From NCBI GenBank assembly GCA_026182355.1, contig JAPFBL010000105.1, positions 372,001 through 436,000 of the forward strand: 64,000 bases of DNA. Reading direction: 5' to 3'. The notes below the pieces were generated by a model. The model ran no database searches. It had not been told where the DNA came from and was given only the letters and a program-made list of their open reading frames with translations. Origin of the DNA: Hermatobates lingyangjiaoensis (taxonomy: Eukaryota > Arthropoda > Insecta > Hemiptera > Hermatobatidae). Each line of letters starts with the position of its first letter. The stretch's first letter is position 1. The position numbers and the translations under genes are program-made. This document shows, one piece after another, positions 1 to 10,700 of this stretch.

Positions 1-54
1 AAAAGAGTTAAAACAAAGGCAACACAGAGATAGTGTTAGATAGAGATAGATGAA

Positions 55-297
55 CTTATGAACTTAATGAACACAATTCAGTGGCACGTGTTCATTCAAA
101 CTACAGTTGTTGTTGAAATCCACAGACTATTTTTCTTTGAAAAATAATTTGTAATGTAATACTTCGTTTTTCTGTTTCAAAATGTATACTTCTGCCTATG
201 AAAAAGGTTTTAAATATAAAACCGAAACGTTGGCAATGAGAGTTTAATTTGAACCTGAAGAACTGACCGAGTCCCGATAAACTTTCTCGTTTCTATC
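55..297 (+). repeat. Repeat family A, single arm
   Basis: This stretch matches the right arm of the inverted-repeat elements at 16357-16745, 18497-18890 and 54985-55950. Shared marks are CACGTGTTCATTCA, GTAATGTAATACTT, then GAAACGTTGGCAATGAGAG and GAACCTGAAGAACTGACCG, ending near CCCGATAAACTTT. Only one arm is present, so the copy is truncated or extends beyond the left edge of the window. No open reading frame is associated with it. The family is probably a non-autonomous mobile element; which class is inference. Confidence 0.7.
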
Positions 298-383
298 TTC
301 CTGATGACAAGGCCATCGAAATATAATAGTGAGTTTCTGTTTCATTTCTGTGAGTTGTTTTTGTCAATATAGTTTATATACTC

Positions 384-437
<54 letters not shown>
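298..437 (+). repeat. Repeat family G arm followed by a (TA)n tract
   Basis: CTGATGA at 301-307 and GAAA at 318-321 are followed by TATAATAGTGAGTTTCTG. The same series (CTGATGA, spacer, GAAATATAA, AGTGAG) recurs at 41682 and, more degenerate, at 14600, 54800-54912 and 60385-60470. The arm ends in an uninterrupted TA dinucleotide run from 385 to 437. The short open frames that overlap it encode only Tyr-Ile repeats and are not genes. Confidence 0.6.
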
Positions 438-440
<3 letters not shown>

Positions 441-3139
441 ATATTAGGGAAGTAGCCTCCCTTGATACATTCAATTCACATTTTAGAATGTGTCTTCTAC
501 ATTTACAAGAGATTGTAAATCTCTTGTCTGACTGCTGGACCATAAGGTCATATATTTGTATACTTAGGGAGCAGACTTCCCTTGATAAGAGTAACAAGGA
601 CAAGGATATATACATGATATAGGATATATATTATATGAGTGTAATGTGGGAGGAACCCTTCCCCTGGAAAATTGGAACAAAATATTTCATTTTACTTTCT
701 TTTATGTATAACACTAGTAACATAACCTATCCATCGGAGGACTGCTGCATCAAATAGGAGATGAGAAGGATTAGAATCGTATTTAGAAAATATGAAAAGG
801 TTAAAATGAAAATGATTAACACTAAATACGGCATTCTATTCAACTATATATACATATTTTATAAAAATAACGTCATAACTAGCTGCAACATCTTTTTTTA
901 AACTTTATTCATATTCATGGCACTTGTTTACATTATTGTCTTCAGTTTGGTGCAACATTTTACCTATATTATTGGTAACAAGATGTTTCGTCTGGACGTC
1001 AGACATCATCAGGCAACATGTTAGTAAATCCTTAAGCACTAAACACACTAGTGTTTTGTAGAAGTCTCACGTCCAGACGACACATACTGTGGCCAATAAT
1101 TTATATGAAAAATACACAAAATTGAAGAGAGTAATGTAAAGAAGTAGTGCCCTGTAAAAGAAAAAAGTTTAAAAAAATAGAATTTTTAATAAAATACTTA
1201 TTGAAGAACTGTTCCTAATTTCACAAACATATAAATAAGCAAGATTTACATTGTATTTAATTTATCATACATATTCCGTGTAACAGTTGGAGATTGTAAC
1301 TTAGTACATGAAGGACGGTTGAATACAAACTAATTAAAATAGTTCATGTTTTTGGTAAAGATAATAAGAAAAGGATAGATAGGCATATATAAATAAAATA
1401 GAGGCACTGTATATATGTACGTGTGTATATGTGAGTGTTTTAATACATTTATTCTGAATATGTGCATGTGTATCTTATAGACACAGAGAGAGAGAGTGAA
1501 TTAGAGATCCTGTGGATAGCATTTTACACATTACTTTCTTGAGCTTGCAGTTTTACTACAAGAATACCTCAGGAGTTCAGCAAAATTACTGCTAGCATAA
1601 TAAATAAAAGTAATGCGAGAATGCCTGAAGATCACCTAGACAAGTAAGATGATGCAAAAACGTAGATTTGAAAATTCCACCTACTCTAGATCTTTGACGA
1701 AGAATCATAAAAACTTTTTTAACTAAAATAGTGCGTTACTTAAAAAAAAACAATCACTTAATAAATCAAGAATTCTCGAACGTACAACTAAAATCACTTT
1801 CATAACTGAATCTACCAATAGAACACAGAATTTTTATATATTGAAACAAGTTCAGTCGGAAGATTTATGCTGCCACAGATACACTGACGAAACTATATAA
1901 AACTTATTAGAGTAAACAAAATTGCAGAATATTGTTTTGCTGTATATACAATGCTTTTCGTGAATAGTATAAAGACATCATGCTCATGTTTTTCAAATGA
2001 TTACTATATCAAGTATGGAAGCTGCTCTACAGAAGTCTCCTAATTAGTCTACCTCTTACAAGTTATTGAACTAATGGCTATTTGAAATAAACAAACCACA
2101 TAGTTTCAAACCACACTAAATATAAAACAAGGTCTGGTCAATGTTAAGTGTTATTACTCAATATTTATCACTCACTATTTTGAGAAGTACAGATAAGATC
2201 CTACCTAAATAAAAATAAGATCTGTCACCCACCCGAAATGATTCAACGTAGACCCAAACTTAACATGCCTATTTAAAATAAAATAAGCTATAGAAATAAT
2301 AATGAAAGACAATAGAGATAAGATAATTAAATAATGATCACATATATAACGTAAACATACACAGACATATGATAATATAGACCTTATCTACATCAAAATA
2401 CTAAAAACAGAACTATATTATTAATTGGCAAACATAAATGTAAATTTCTAAAGTAAACTTACCTAATTTTCCTTCAACTAAGGTGGTATGTAAACACAGA
2501 TATATGCACAATAACTTACTACGACCATTATTTCCTTTCAACCAAACTGCCATTTTGTTTTTTTCGATTTCATGACTATCAGTGTAACCCTTAACCAAAA
2601 TGTCTAAAAAAATATACAATACGATATATTTGATACACGTTCCAGAGTATATGTTAATTATTAACAATATTTATTATTTTAGTTGTTCATAAAATTTATT
2701 CGAAATAATTCATCAAAATTAAAAGTAACTGATAATTAAAGATGAATGAGGAAATTAAATGCCAATTTACATTAAATGAAACAGGATAGCAAATGAATAA
2801 TTTATTTCAAGTTTTGTCTTGAAGAGAAAATTAATTGTGATTATTCAAAATTGTTATTTACTGCTTAAGAGTAAGTAATAATCAATTCATAAGTAATGTT
2901 AATGAGAATTTACACCATCATTACGACGAAAGTTGATGTTACTTTAAGAATGGTTTGTTAATAATGGTATATATAGATAACCCCCATGCTTTTCAGCATT
3001 TATAAAATACAATTAAGTCATGGAGTGTTGTCTTAGTCTGTTGTCTTGGAAACTCCTGATATACTAAAGGTACCTTTTCAACTGAGTGATTTTGTTTCTC
3101 TTATATAGTGTCCTTATTAAATAGTCTTGGAATTTCATC
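438..3139. other. Intergenic AT-rich DNA upstream of BBS4
   Basis: No gene was recognised. An imperfect 17-19 base inverted repeat built on TCGTCTGGACGT lies at 988-1080 and is listed separately. Just before the BBS4 start, a pyrimidine-rich run ending TTATATAG at about 3109 could be a 3' splice site for an intron in the 5' untranslated region. This is only suggestive. Confidence 0.5.
986..1080. repeat. Hairpin repeat with a hammerhead-like core
   Basis: Inverted arms TCGTCTGGACGT at 988-1006 and its complement at 1062-1080 flank about 55 bases. Read on the minus strand, CTGATGA (1006-1012), a GTCTG/CAGAC stem and GAAACATCTTGTT follow one another. A related minus-strand series, GAAACATCTTATTGTC, sits at 36100-36144. 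This is probably the end of a dispersed mobile element. Confidence 0.5.
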
Positions 3140-4489
3140 ATGGCTTATACAACATTAAATGGTTCACTTGGTAGTCATCAGCCAATTGAAAATTCACATC
3201 TCAACCAAGGAGGGAGTGCAATTAATGATATTCCAAAATTAAGTGAAATTAGAAACTGGTTAGTAACAAAGCGATATGTACGTGGTGAATTTGAATTAGT
3301 TAAATTACAGATTATAGAAGATGAAAATCAACCATTAGGATCTTCGGAATTTGAATATTTTCTGTTTGCTATGATTTTAAGACATGAAGGAAATATAAAA
3401 GAATCTCTTAAATATTTCGAAAAATGTGTGCAGTCAAATCCAATGAATGCCTTTAATTATATTCAAAAAGCTAAGTCACTGCTACTCTTGGGTGAACCCT
3501 TTCCAGCGATTGAAACACTTAATCGTGCTGTTCAATTGGATATTGGTGTAAACTGGGAAGCTAATTATTACCTGGGTAATGCTTATATGAATATTGAGAA
3601 ATATGGTAAGAGTAGAGAAAGTTTTTTTAAGTCTCTGCAGAATGTTAAATCAGAAAAATGTTACAAAAGCTTAAGTAAATTACTCATACAAGAAAATGAT
3701 TTGAATGGAGCATTAGAATGTTACGAATCAGGATTAAAGGACTTCCCTGCAAGTTTTGATTTATTAACAGAAGCTGCTCTATTAAATTTGAAAATTGGTA
3801 ATGATGCTAAGGCGTTTATGTTCCTTGGTCAGGCATTAGCGAACAATCCAACTGAATTAGGAACTCTAATTCCATTTGGATCAATAATTCAAAAATTCGG
3901 TGATTTTGAAACTGCACTTTCTAAATATAAAATTGCTGGTCAGGCTGAACCAGAATCTACAGCACTTTGGAACAATATGGGACTTTGCTTTTTTGGAAAA
4001 GGTAAGTATGTCGCAGCAATCAGTTGTCTGAAAAGGGCTAATTATTTAGACCCAATGGATTGGATAACTCTGTATAACTTGGGTTTCGTTCATGTTCAGA
4101 CGCAGCAGTACTGCTCTGCTTCTCATTACCTTTCAGCAGCAATTAGACTCAAACCAAATCATTGTGCTTGCATTTTTCTTCTTGCTATATCTTTAGAAAA
4201 TCTTGGCGATATTCAAAATACCAAAAAATGTTTTGATAAATGCATGTCAATTGACCCTGATCATATTCCAACACTTGTAAATTATATTATTTTCTTGAGA
4301 AATAATTCAATGTACGAGGAAGCAGCAGAAAAACTGAAAAGGCTATGGTACCTTATGGACTTAGGAGGTACAGTCAGTAAACCATCTTTGAAAGTCATAA
4401 AACGCATTACTGAAGAAATAGAATATATAAACAGTAGCAAACAACAAGGACTCACTCAACAAGGATCTGTTGCATCGGATGAAGTTTAA
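3140..4489 (+). CDS. BBS4: Bardet-Biedl syndrome 4 protein (BBSome TPR subunit)
   Basis: 449 codons in one uninterrupted exon. BBS4 is the tetratricopeptide-repeat subunit of the BBSome, the coat-like complex that moves membrane proteins through cilia; in insects the ciliated cells are sensory neurons and, in many groups, sperm. The protein is TPR units almost end to end, from about residue 35 to 400. The most diagnostic block is at residues 275-305, containing LWNNMGLCFFGKGKYVAAI and SCLKRANYLDP, which matches vertebrate BBS4 nearly word for word; RHEGNIKESL near residue 80 is another match. The N-terminal 30 residues are divergent. The start ATG is the first in the frame and has A at -3 (ATCATGG). 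It is slightly shorter than human BBS4, lacking the low-complexity C-terminal tail. An AATAAA lies at 4848-4853. The lack of introns contrasts with the neighbouring genes and could mean a retrocopy or lineage intron loss; the frame is fully open, so it looks functional. Confidence 0.93.
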   Translation: MAYTTLNGSLGSHQPIENSHLNQGGSAINDIPKLSEIRNWLVTKRYVRGEFELVKLQIIEDENQPLGSSEFEYFLFAMILRHEGNIKESLKYFEKCVQSNPMNAFNYIQKAKSLLLLGEPFPAIETLNRAVQLDIGVNWEANYYLGNAYMNIEKYGKSRESFFKSLQNVKSEKCYKSLSKLLIQENDLNGALECYESGLKDFPASFDLLTEAALLNLKIGNDAKAFMFLGQALANNPTELGTLIPFGSIIQKFGDFETALSKYKIAGQAEPESTALWNNMGLCFFGKGKYVAAISCLKRANYLDPMDWITLYNLGFVHVQTQQYCSASHYLSAAIRLKPNHCACIFLLAISLENLGDIQNTKKCFDKCMSIDPDHIPTLVNYIIFLRNNSMYEEAAEKLKRLWYLMDLGGTVSKPSLKVIKRITEEIEYINSSKQQGLTQQGSVASDEV

Positions 4490-6164
4490 ATAGGTAAATA
4501 CAAAGTGACTTTTCAAGTACATAGTTTAGCAATTGCTATTTAAGAATTAAATAAGACCCTCTCATGTTCAATAACAGCACAAGTCAATTAAACCTTACAT
4601 TTTAGTATTTGTCAAATTCAAATTGCAGTTACAACGAACTGGAATTTACAGTGAAGAATTGATTGACAATTATCTTAAAAAGGAATAATTCAATACTACC
4701 TAAGGTTTGACACTCCTTATTATGTAAAAAAACGTGGTATCGCTATTATATATCCCCTTACCAGTAACTTAAATTACTATTACCTGAATTCATACATTAT
4801 ATAATTAACAGGTAGATTATCACCATTACCTTGAACCTTATTATTTAAATAAATTATTTATTTCAACGACAAACATATTTAAGGCTTTAAAAGGATTCAA
4901 CTAACACCCTCGTAAAGGATAAACGAGTATTATAAAAACTTGTTAATGGTTTACTAATTGAAGATTCTCTACCAGACAGGAATTGATTTGAGTAAACTGA
5001 ACTTATCCGCGGAGCATTGAGGTGTGATTCAGGTAACCTGATAAACTTCATGTTCCGTGAAAGGAAGAAATGTCTGTAAACAGGAGTTCAAAAGGAATAT
5101 GTCTTTAAGGAAAGATTCGCTTTCAACAGCATCTAAACTGACACTTTCAAGAAGCCTTCATGACTCTTAGAACTCCTCGTACATTAATAACTTGTTACAA
5201 CTATGTTATTCTCTGATACCTTGTAAATTAAAATAATTAATTTAATTTTAATAAACAATTGTGTAATAAATAACCACTATTCAATGCACGTAATAAAATA
5301 TTCACTATTTTTGAACTTGAAAAAATGCAGGATCATAATTCTTGACATGGAAAATTCTGAATGCATTAATCATGAAATGATATTTTAAAACTGGATTAGA
5401 TAATTTTCTATTCTAATGAAACTATGAAGAAGTTTACTAACAAAGTACAACAATAAACTTGTTAAGGTAACAACCTTAACAATGTAAACATTAAAGACAA
5501 AAAAGGAATTTAAATTCTTGTACTTTTCCAAAGAACAAATCACCTATTAATATTCCTCTCTAGTAATGTAATATATTCAACTCTTCGTGACAATTGCAAT
5601 GTAGTTTATTTAGGTCAAAGCATTATTTAAAAGATAAGTTGGATCTACGTATAAAATTAAATAACAAAAAAAAACTGTTTTATCCTATCACTCCATAAAC
5701 AACAGACATAACTTTAATTTATAATTTATAAAGTCGTTGAATTATAACGACTCAAAAGATTATAGATTATGAACACAATAACAATAAAAGACTCATGTAA
5801 AAGAAATTATTTATATTCAGGACAGGCTATAAAATAATTTAGTAGTTTCCATAAGTTTTCTTAAATTTTCCTGAATTACGAAAATGTGTTTTGGAGTGTT
5901 CTGAAATGCCGCTAGAGGTAGTACCTAGTTGATTAGAATACAAACTGTCAACGTTAACTTTTTTTGCAATAGAAGAGTATTAAGAAAATAATGTAGATCC
6001 ATATAAAAAGGTAATTTCTTTTTCCACACGTTATCATAATTAATTCTGTATTGCTGTATTCCTGAAGATGTCAACAAATACAGACAAAATGTTGGTACAA
6101 AGGTATTTTATTGAGTTTGACGCTGGACGAAGCCTCGACAAAGAAAAATAGTTTATATACAAAG

Positions 6165-6325
6165 ATTTCGTAATAAACACGTGAAAAAAACAACATCCAA
6201 ACCACAGTAAGAAATCAGAAACCCGCTTCTAACAAAGAGCTCTGACGAAGATCGATTGTTAAGACTGAAAGCTTTTAATTTTTTTTCTCATTTCTTACTG
6301 TGATTTGGACGATGATATATATAAA
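6165..6325. repeat. Hairpin element, family B copy 1
   Basis: Left arm 6191-6215 (CATCCAAACCACAGTAAGAAAT region) pairs with right arm 6290-6314 with three mismatches. AAACACGTGAA precedes the left arm and TATATATA follows the right arm. In the loop, CTGACGA (6242-6248) is followed by GAAA (6267-6270). Copies at 7200-7410 and 60238-60330 share the AAACACGTGAAA mark and the arm sequence. It lies just beyond the RPL34 polyadenylation region, so it is downstream of that gene. Confidence 0.65.
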
Positions 6326-6494
6326 AGAGATGTCTGACAACCCTAAGCAACGCGATAAATATCATTTACGTGAGTAACACAGTCACATCAATATTTTTGT
6401 ATCTCTGTTTTTGAGGCACATAAAAGAGCATTTTTAAATACAATTCATACCATTAAAGTGGTAAAAAATAAATAAAAAGAAAGATTTTGTATTA

Positions 6495-6500
6495 TTTATT
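6495..6500 (-). terminator. Polyadenylation signal AATAAA of RPL34
   Basis: AATAAA on the minus strand about 20 bases past the RPL34 stop codon, giving a very short 3' untranslated region, as is usual for ribosomal protein genes. Confidence 0.5.
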
Positions 6501-6519
6501 AATCAATAAAAATAAAACA

Positions 6520-6607
6520 TTAAGCCTTTTTCGGTTTGCTGGGCTGCTGTGCTTTTAGTACTTTCTGCACAATCTTTTGTTCTTCTATCAAAAATGCTCG
6601 TATAATC
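6520..6607 (-). CDS. RPL34: RPL34 exon 3 (residues 88-116 and stop)
   Basis: Follows a strong acceptor (a T-run then CAG). It encodes IIRAFLIEEQKIVQKVLKAQ, a short Pro/Ser/Lys tail and TAA at 6522-6520. Confidence 0.93.
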
Positions 6608-7681
6608 CTGAAAAAAAAAAGTCCAGACTTTAGTGTCTTTCACAACTTATAAAATATCAAGTGAATAGATTGGGTTCTTTAATAAATATGTAGAGGCTAT
6701 GGGCTGCAGATTAAGTCGGATTGACAAATCTGTGAAGAAAGCTCAACTTTATTTATGCTAGATAGGAAATGCATAGTCAACAATACTGACTACACAGGTA
6801 CACACTAGCAATACAAAGAGTTATTCAAAAATAAATAAGGTCACCTTTAAAGTGACCAAGAATGCAAACCCTGATGCAAAGTTACAAAGTTAACTTTTTT
6901 AACAATATGAAACAATTCAATCAAAGTACTTGACATCAAGATTTCAAAATATTGAAATTAATTTTCACAGTGATTTTTTAAATCTTATCGAGTTGATTGT
7001 CCTCTCGGACATTATCTATACCTCATACATCACCTAGTCATTCATGTAAACCAGAAATACAGTTTTACAACACTACTCCAGTCGAACCTTGCGACCTACA
7101 TTTTTTTCTCTCTTCATTATACTTCAATGAGAAAAAGAGAAAGAGAAAGAGAGAGAGAGAGTTCACATCTTTTTTAGTTTGTACCATTTATATATAACAA
7201 GTTTTCAGAATAAACACGTGAAATAAAATCAATATCTAAACAACAGTATAAAAAATGCCAAACAAGACTAATATCTTTGAACCGTAACAAGCGGTCTTCG
7301 TCAGAGTCCCTCTCTGACGAACCGACAACTCTAACGAAGACCGCTTGTTACGGCTGGAAGATCTTATGTCTTTTTTCTTATTGTAGTTTGGACGTTGATA
7401 TATATATACTTAACAGAAAAAGGATCTACAAAGGACAATAAACGTATCACAGTAAACTATAGACATAGAGTAAAGATACGAATACACTTGCAGTCTGTAA
7501 TTTTTGGTTGAACCGTCATCAGGAGAGTACCAAGCGCACTTACGAAGCGACGGCTAGAGTTGCAAGGTTGGTCTCAAACCGTCGCTTGATATCCCTATCT
7601 CTAATCTCCTGATGACGGTTCAACCAATTAGACTGTAAGTGTGTTCGTATCTTTACTCTGTGTCTATAGTTACTGGGAAAC

Positions 7682-7719
<38 letters not shown>

Positions 7720-10700
7720 CTGAAGCAAAAAGTCACAAATCAAAAGCAAGAAAAATATGTTCTGACGCCTTTCACTTTCTCATCAGTGAATGACTATAAA
7801 TCAAACACAAACAAGGTTAGAACATGTTTAGAGCAGCTAACGGAAGATAACGTAGATGGATGTTTAAAAAAATATAAAATAACAGAAAAAACAACAAAAA
7901 AATGAACAAACATAAGGAAAATATATATATCACAAGAAGAATAAAGTTTGTAAGTTCAAGTAATGAGCCCTCTGGCAACAGCTTTATATAAACAAATACC
8001 ATGAAATTGGTATTCACAAATAACAATTGGGATAAATTAACAAAAATGTGTGCCACTGCTAGCACTACGCATCGGTGTAATCAATAATTATAGTTTAATA
8101 ATAAGGTTACTTCCATAATGGCAACAGAAGTTTTGGAGAAGATAAAATCAAAATAACTATTCTCACAATGTAGACTTCTTATAAATACAAGTCACACTCA
8201 CTAATCAGAACCTTAACAGAGAGTAAATTTTAATTGTTTTTAGTGATTATATTAGAAATACTAATAATTCCTTTTACACAGATACAGTACAATCAGAACT
8301 CAAAAACTGAAATAACGTATAACGCAAAACATATCTTGAATCATTTATTATAGAATAATAGGATTAAAAATTAAATACCTAACTATATAAATTTGACGAC
8401 TATAAACTGCCGTCCTCAAGTTTAGTTTGGATATTGAATTGAATATTACAATTTGCAAAGAATTGGTCTTAAAATCAAAAGAAAGGTGTTTCTTTCGACA
8501 GAATGTTCATTGATCTTTCCCCAAACCTCAAACTGAAAGAATCGTTGTTTTCCACGTGGTTCTAGAGGCGAGTGTGGTTTAACGTTTACTTCTGGGAATT
8601 ATCGTTACTCATTGTTACTTGGCACAAATTTTAGTAATTTACAAGTCACATAAGGGGTTTGTTCAGAAGGTAAGTTCATAAATTATTTTTTTTTTGCTAC
8701 CAATACTGGAAAACTAAAACTTTTCATATGGAACTACCTACATTAGTTTATAAAAAAATTAAATGTTTTCGAACGTTGTAAAAGGTAAAATAGGCATAAA
8801 ACTGCGTAACCTAACTGGGATCCCTGCCTAATTTACTTTTGAATTTCTTTACATTAAAAATTATTTGAAACCATTAAAGCAAGCAATGATATGGACCTAT
8901 AAATTTTAGGGTACACATCTGTTGTTTATACACGGACATAACATCCTTTTTCATTACACTAATTTACACATTGTAAATTAGTGTAACTTTGAAATGTATA
9001 TCTCCTACAATATCACTTTATATTGCAGAGGGTTTTCATTTCTTAACATATATATGACAATTATTTTATTTGGTTGCTATACAAAGTATGTTTCAAAATA
9101 AAAGCCCCTTTCCCGCTATCAAGGCTTAAATGGAAAACAGCGATACCTATTTGTATAGCTTTTCTTTAGACATATTATGCTTCTTTTAAGCAATTTTTTA
9201 GTATAGATTTCTGCCATTTTCAGATTTAAGGCCACATAGTTACACTTGCAGTTAATAACTCAGAAGAAATTAGATAGATTGACCGGTTCAAGTAATAATC
9301 ATCAGAGAAAGTGGTACTCTTATGAACGGGAAATGAAGGATGCACCAGCGATTCTAGTTTCTCTGAAGCCACAATTAGGTAAAATCTATCTACTTTCTTC
9401 AGAGTCATTCATTAATCATGGGTGTTCCAACTTTGTCATTCAATCAGAAAATATAAGAAATGCACATCGAAAATTTGATTAATAAAAACAGAGGATAATG
9501 TACTTGTATGCTAGAAAACTTGATAGTTTTTAATAAAAGCTGTGGAAGAAAAGTAGTGCGTGCGGACGCATCTATTATTTTCAGTGATCAAACAAAAATT
9601 GAGATGTGTCTCCTGAATCCATTGTTGAAGATGTCTGTGGCTGTTAGAAAATATTTCAAACACTCAAGTTGAACGTTTTGATCACAATGGCATTCCAGTC
9701 ATATGATAGTCGTTGTGGAAAAGAACCTTACTGGATTCGGGTAATTGGAAACATGTGAAGGTTACAGTGCCGTTCACTAACAACATCGACCTTTCATGCC
9801 TAACTTCTATCCAATTTACAACAGGATTCTCATCATAAAAAACACAAAAATAAGATGCTTCTTTTCCCATTGTAGTTTACGGAATATTGACATTATTCAA
9901 AACTCATTTTTAGTAACTTAACAGTTACTGACCTAGGTATATTTAACAAAAAAAATGTACACAGAACTTCGTAAATACCACATATATATGTCAAGATTAT
10001 GATCAAGTCTAAGTGGATTCAATGACTCATAAAAAGGTAAACTATGAAATTTGACACTAAACTAGTTTCTGCTACTGCTACGGTTTTGTCCGTATGAAAG
10101 GAGAGATATTTTAAGAAGACACTAGTTCTAAGAAGGGTAATTTATGGTTACTTACATGTTCCTTTTCCATAGATTGCATACACAATTACCTTTTGTTATG
10201 TATAACAAACCCTACAAGTTACGACTTATGCTTACTTTTATTCAACTCATTCTAGAAATGTTAAGTATCCCGGTTTCAGAGATATGTTTTTAAGAGCATT
10301 ATGAGTTTACTCCCCTGAATCCTTCAATGAAATCAACATTATTTTTTATTGATCACTCATTAAAATATCCCACCTCTCATACTGAAAAAGCTTCAAAGAA
10401 TGCAGTTATAGCTGCAAACATAGCAGAAACCACTTTAATGTCAAATGTCATAGTTTTACCTCATCATGGGTCATTGAACTCACTTCCTTGGCTCAATCAT
10501 ATCTTTTTTTTTATAAGGGTAACAACGTAGGTAACCCTACGTCAAACACGTTGACTAAACTAAGCAATTAGTCAAATAATATTACTCAATTAGTTACCTA
10601 CAGAGTAATTGAGTTCAATGGTACATACAAAATTCTGTGCAAATGTTGTTATAAAATAATCTCAACTGGTAAATCACTAGAACCAGGTAAACGAGAGGAA

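Larger units (their letters stand above)
4490..6519. other. Intergenic region between convergent BBS4 and RPL34
   Basis: 2.0 kb of AT-rich sequence between two genes that end toward each other. It holds the 3' flank of BBS4 (candidate AATAAA at 4848-4853) and part of hairpin element B1, whose left flank starts near 6160. No open frame of interest, RNA gene or recognisable transposon was found in 4860-6100. Confidence 0.55.

Noticed and set aside
329..622. Open frames on both strands across the (TA)n tract at 385-437, and the similar ones at 7540-7905
   Set aside because: They translate microsatellite (Tyr-Ile repeats) and have no other protein character.
4490..4500. GTAAAT just after the BBS4 stop as a donor for further coding exons
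   Set aside because: The in-frame TAA precedes it; at most it would be an intron in the 3' untranslated region.
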